DNA from: Acanthochromis polyacanthus
Lineage: Eukaryota; Chordata; Actinopteri; Pomacentridae
Length of the DNA stretch: 64,000 nucleotides
Assembly (NCBI RefSeq): GCF_021347895.1
Contig: NC_067135.1
Coordinates: 1-64,000 of the forward strand
Direction of reading: 5' to 3'
The notes beneath the pieces were generated by a model. The model was not told where the DNA came from, did no database searches, and saw only the letters and a program-made list of their open reading frames with translations. Below, piece after piece: positions 63,366-64,000 of this stretch; the stretch's first letter is position 1, and each line of letters starts with the position of its first letter. The position numbers and the translations under genes were made by a program.

Positions 63366-64000
63366 ACGTCCTTTATATGAGACCCTTTATAATGCATAAA
63401 CTTATACTTGTAAGTATTTAACAAATATATTTATTAATATCTATCGTATCTATCTATCCGCCAGTATCCCGAGAGCCCTCACTGAAGACACGAAGACCCT
63501 CATTGTTTCTCCCATTGTCAATAAAACATACTATTTCATTCATCAAAGCATAATGAGTTGTTATTCTTGAATATATATTTTGTGTATGTCTAAAAATGGT
63601 TATAGTGAGTCAACTCCTGCCTCATCAGAAGTGGCTGGACACTATCTGCTGAATGGACTGTTGTTACTCTGCTTTTCAATAACTCTCAGACTACGGGTAA
63701 GTGAATCAGAGAAATATAGACATTGTCTGGAAATACAATAATCCAGCTGGACATCTTCAATCATCTTACATTTCTGTGTAAAAGTCGATTTTCCATGCTA
63801 ACACGAATGTGAAACATTCCCTCCAAAACCCCAAAAGTGTCTTTAATATGTCACCTTACGGCTCAAAATGTAAAACTGACATTTACATATATACTCCAAT
63901 GAATTAATAATCAAACAAGTACTCGGAGGTGTGATTTTATTCCTTTTCTACCGTGAAATCGCCGCTCTCAGTCCCATAGAAGGAAATGACAGCGCTGCCT

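Larger units (their letters stand above)
55926..64000. repeat. Segmental-duplication unit U5 (left part)
   Basis: Repeats the U1 left end (AGGACCAGCAGTAAATATTT...) including the Harbinger remnant, then the U1 2094-3540 region interrupted by a Gypsy element. 63371-64000 matches U1 from about 2910 to 3540. The window ends before a lectin gene would be expected. Non-element stretches show no gene. Confidence 0.85.

Overview
The window is vertebrate nuclear DNA, almost certainly from a teleost fish. It holds spliced genes with GT-AG introns, C-type lectin paralogues of a fish type, Tc1/mariner elements with IR/DR ends, hAT, PIF/Harbinger and piggyBac-like elements, an L1/Tx1-type LINE tail, a Ty3/Gypsy element and a tRNA-headed SINE-like repeat. 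No rRNA, tRNA gene or CRISPR array was seen. LAYOUT: the 64 kb is a tandem array of one segmental-duplication unit, with units running about 1-13688 (U1), 13689-21765 (U1b), 21766-33861 (U2), 35698-45181 (U3), 45182-55925 (U4) and 55926-64000 (U5, cut by the window edge). A foreign block, 33862-35697, lies between U2 and U3. Four units each carry one intact five-exon gene for a secreted protein with two C-type lectin-like domains: A at 6012-8552, B at 26858-29284, C at 36917-39438 and D at 48778-51451. U1b has lost its lectin gene, and a Tc1 element sits exactly at the deletion junction. U5 runs out before reaching its lectin position. Apart from the lectins, the only long uninterrupted coding frames belong to mobile elements. 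TRANSPOSONS AS MARKERS: comparing units gives an empty site for most insertions, so target-site duplications and termini can be read to the base. U1 and U5 share a Harbinger remnant. U1b and U4 share a TTAA-flanked element. U1 and U4 share a SINE. U1 and U3 share a hAT element nested in a Tc1. U1b and U3 share a second Tc1 copy. Four units carry a small inverted-repeat element that includes a RecQ-helicase-like exon fragment. These distributions conflict with each other, so the units are mosaics made by repeated unequal exchange. YOUNG ELEMENTS: U5 contains a complete Gypsy-type retrotransposon (58879-63365) with 175-bp LTRs that read identical, a 5-bp target duplication and a single 1290-codon gag-pol frame. 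The Tc1 element at 16048-17682 has an uninterrupted transposase with the full DD34E triad. The array therefore looks recently expanded and still changing. All annotation is by eye from sequence; no database search was run.
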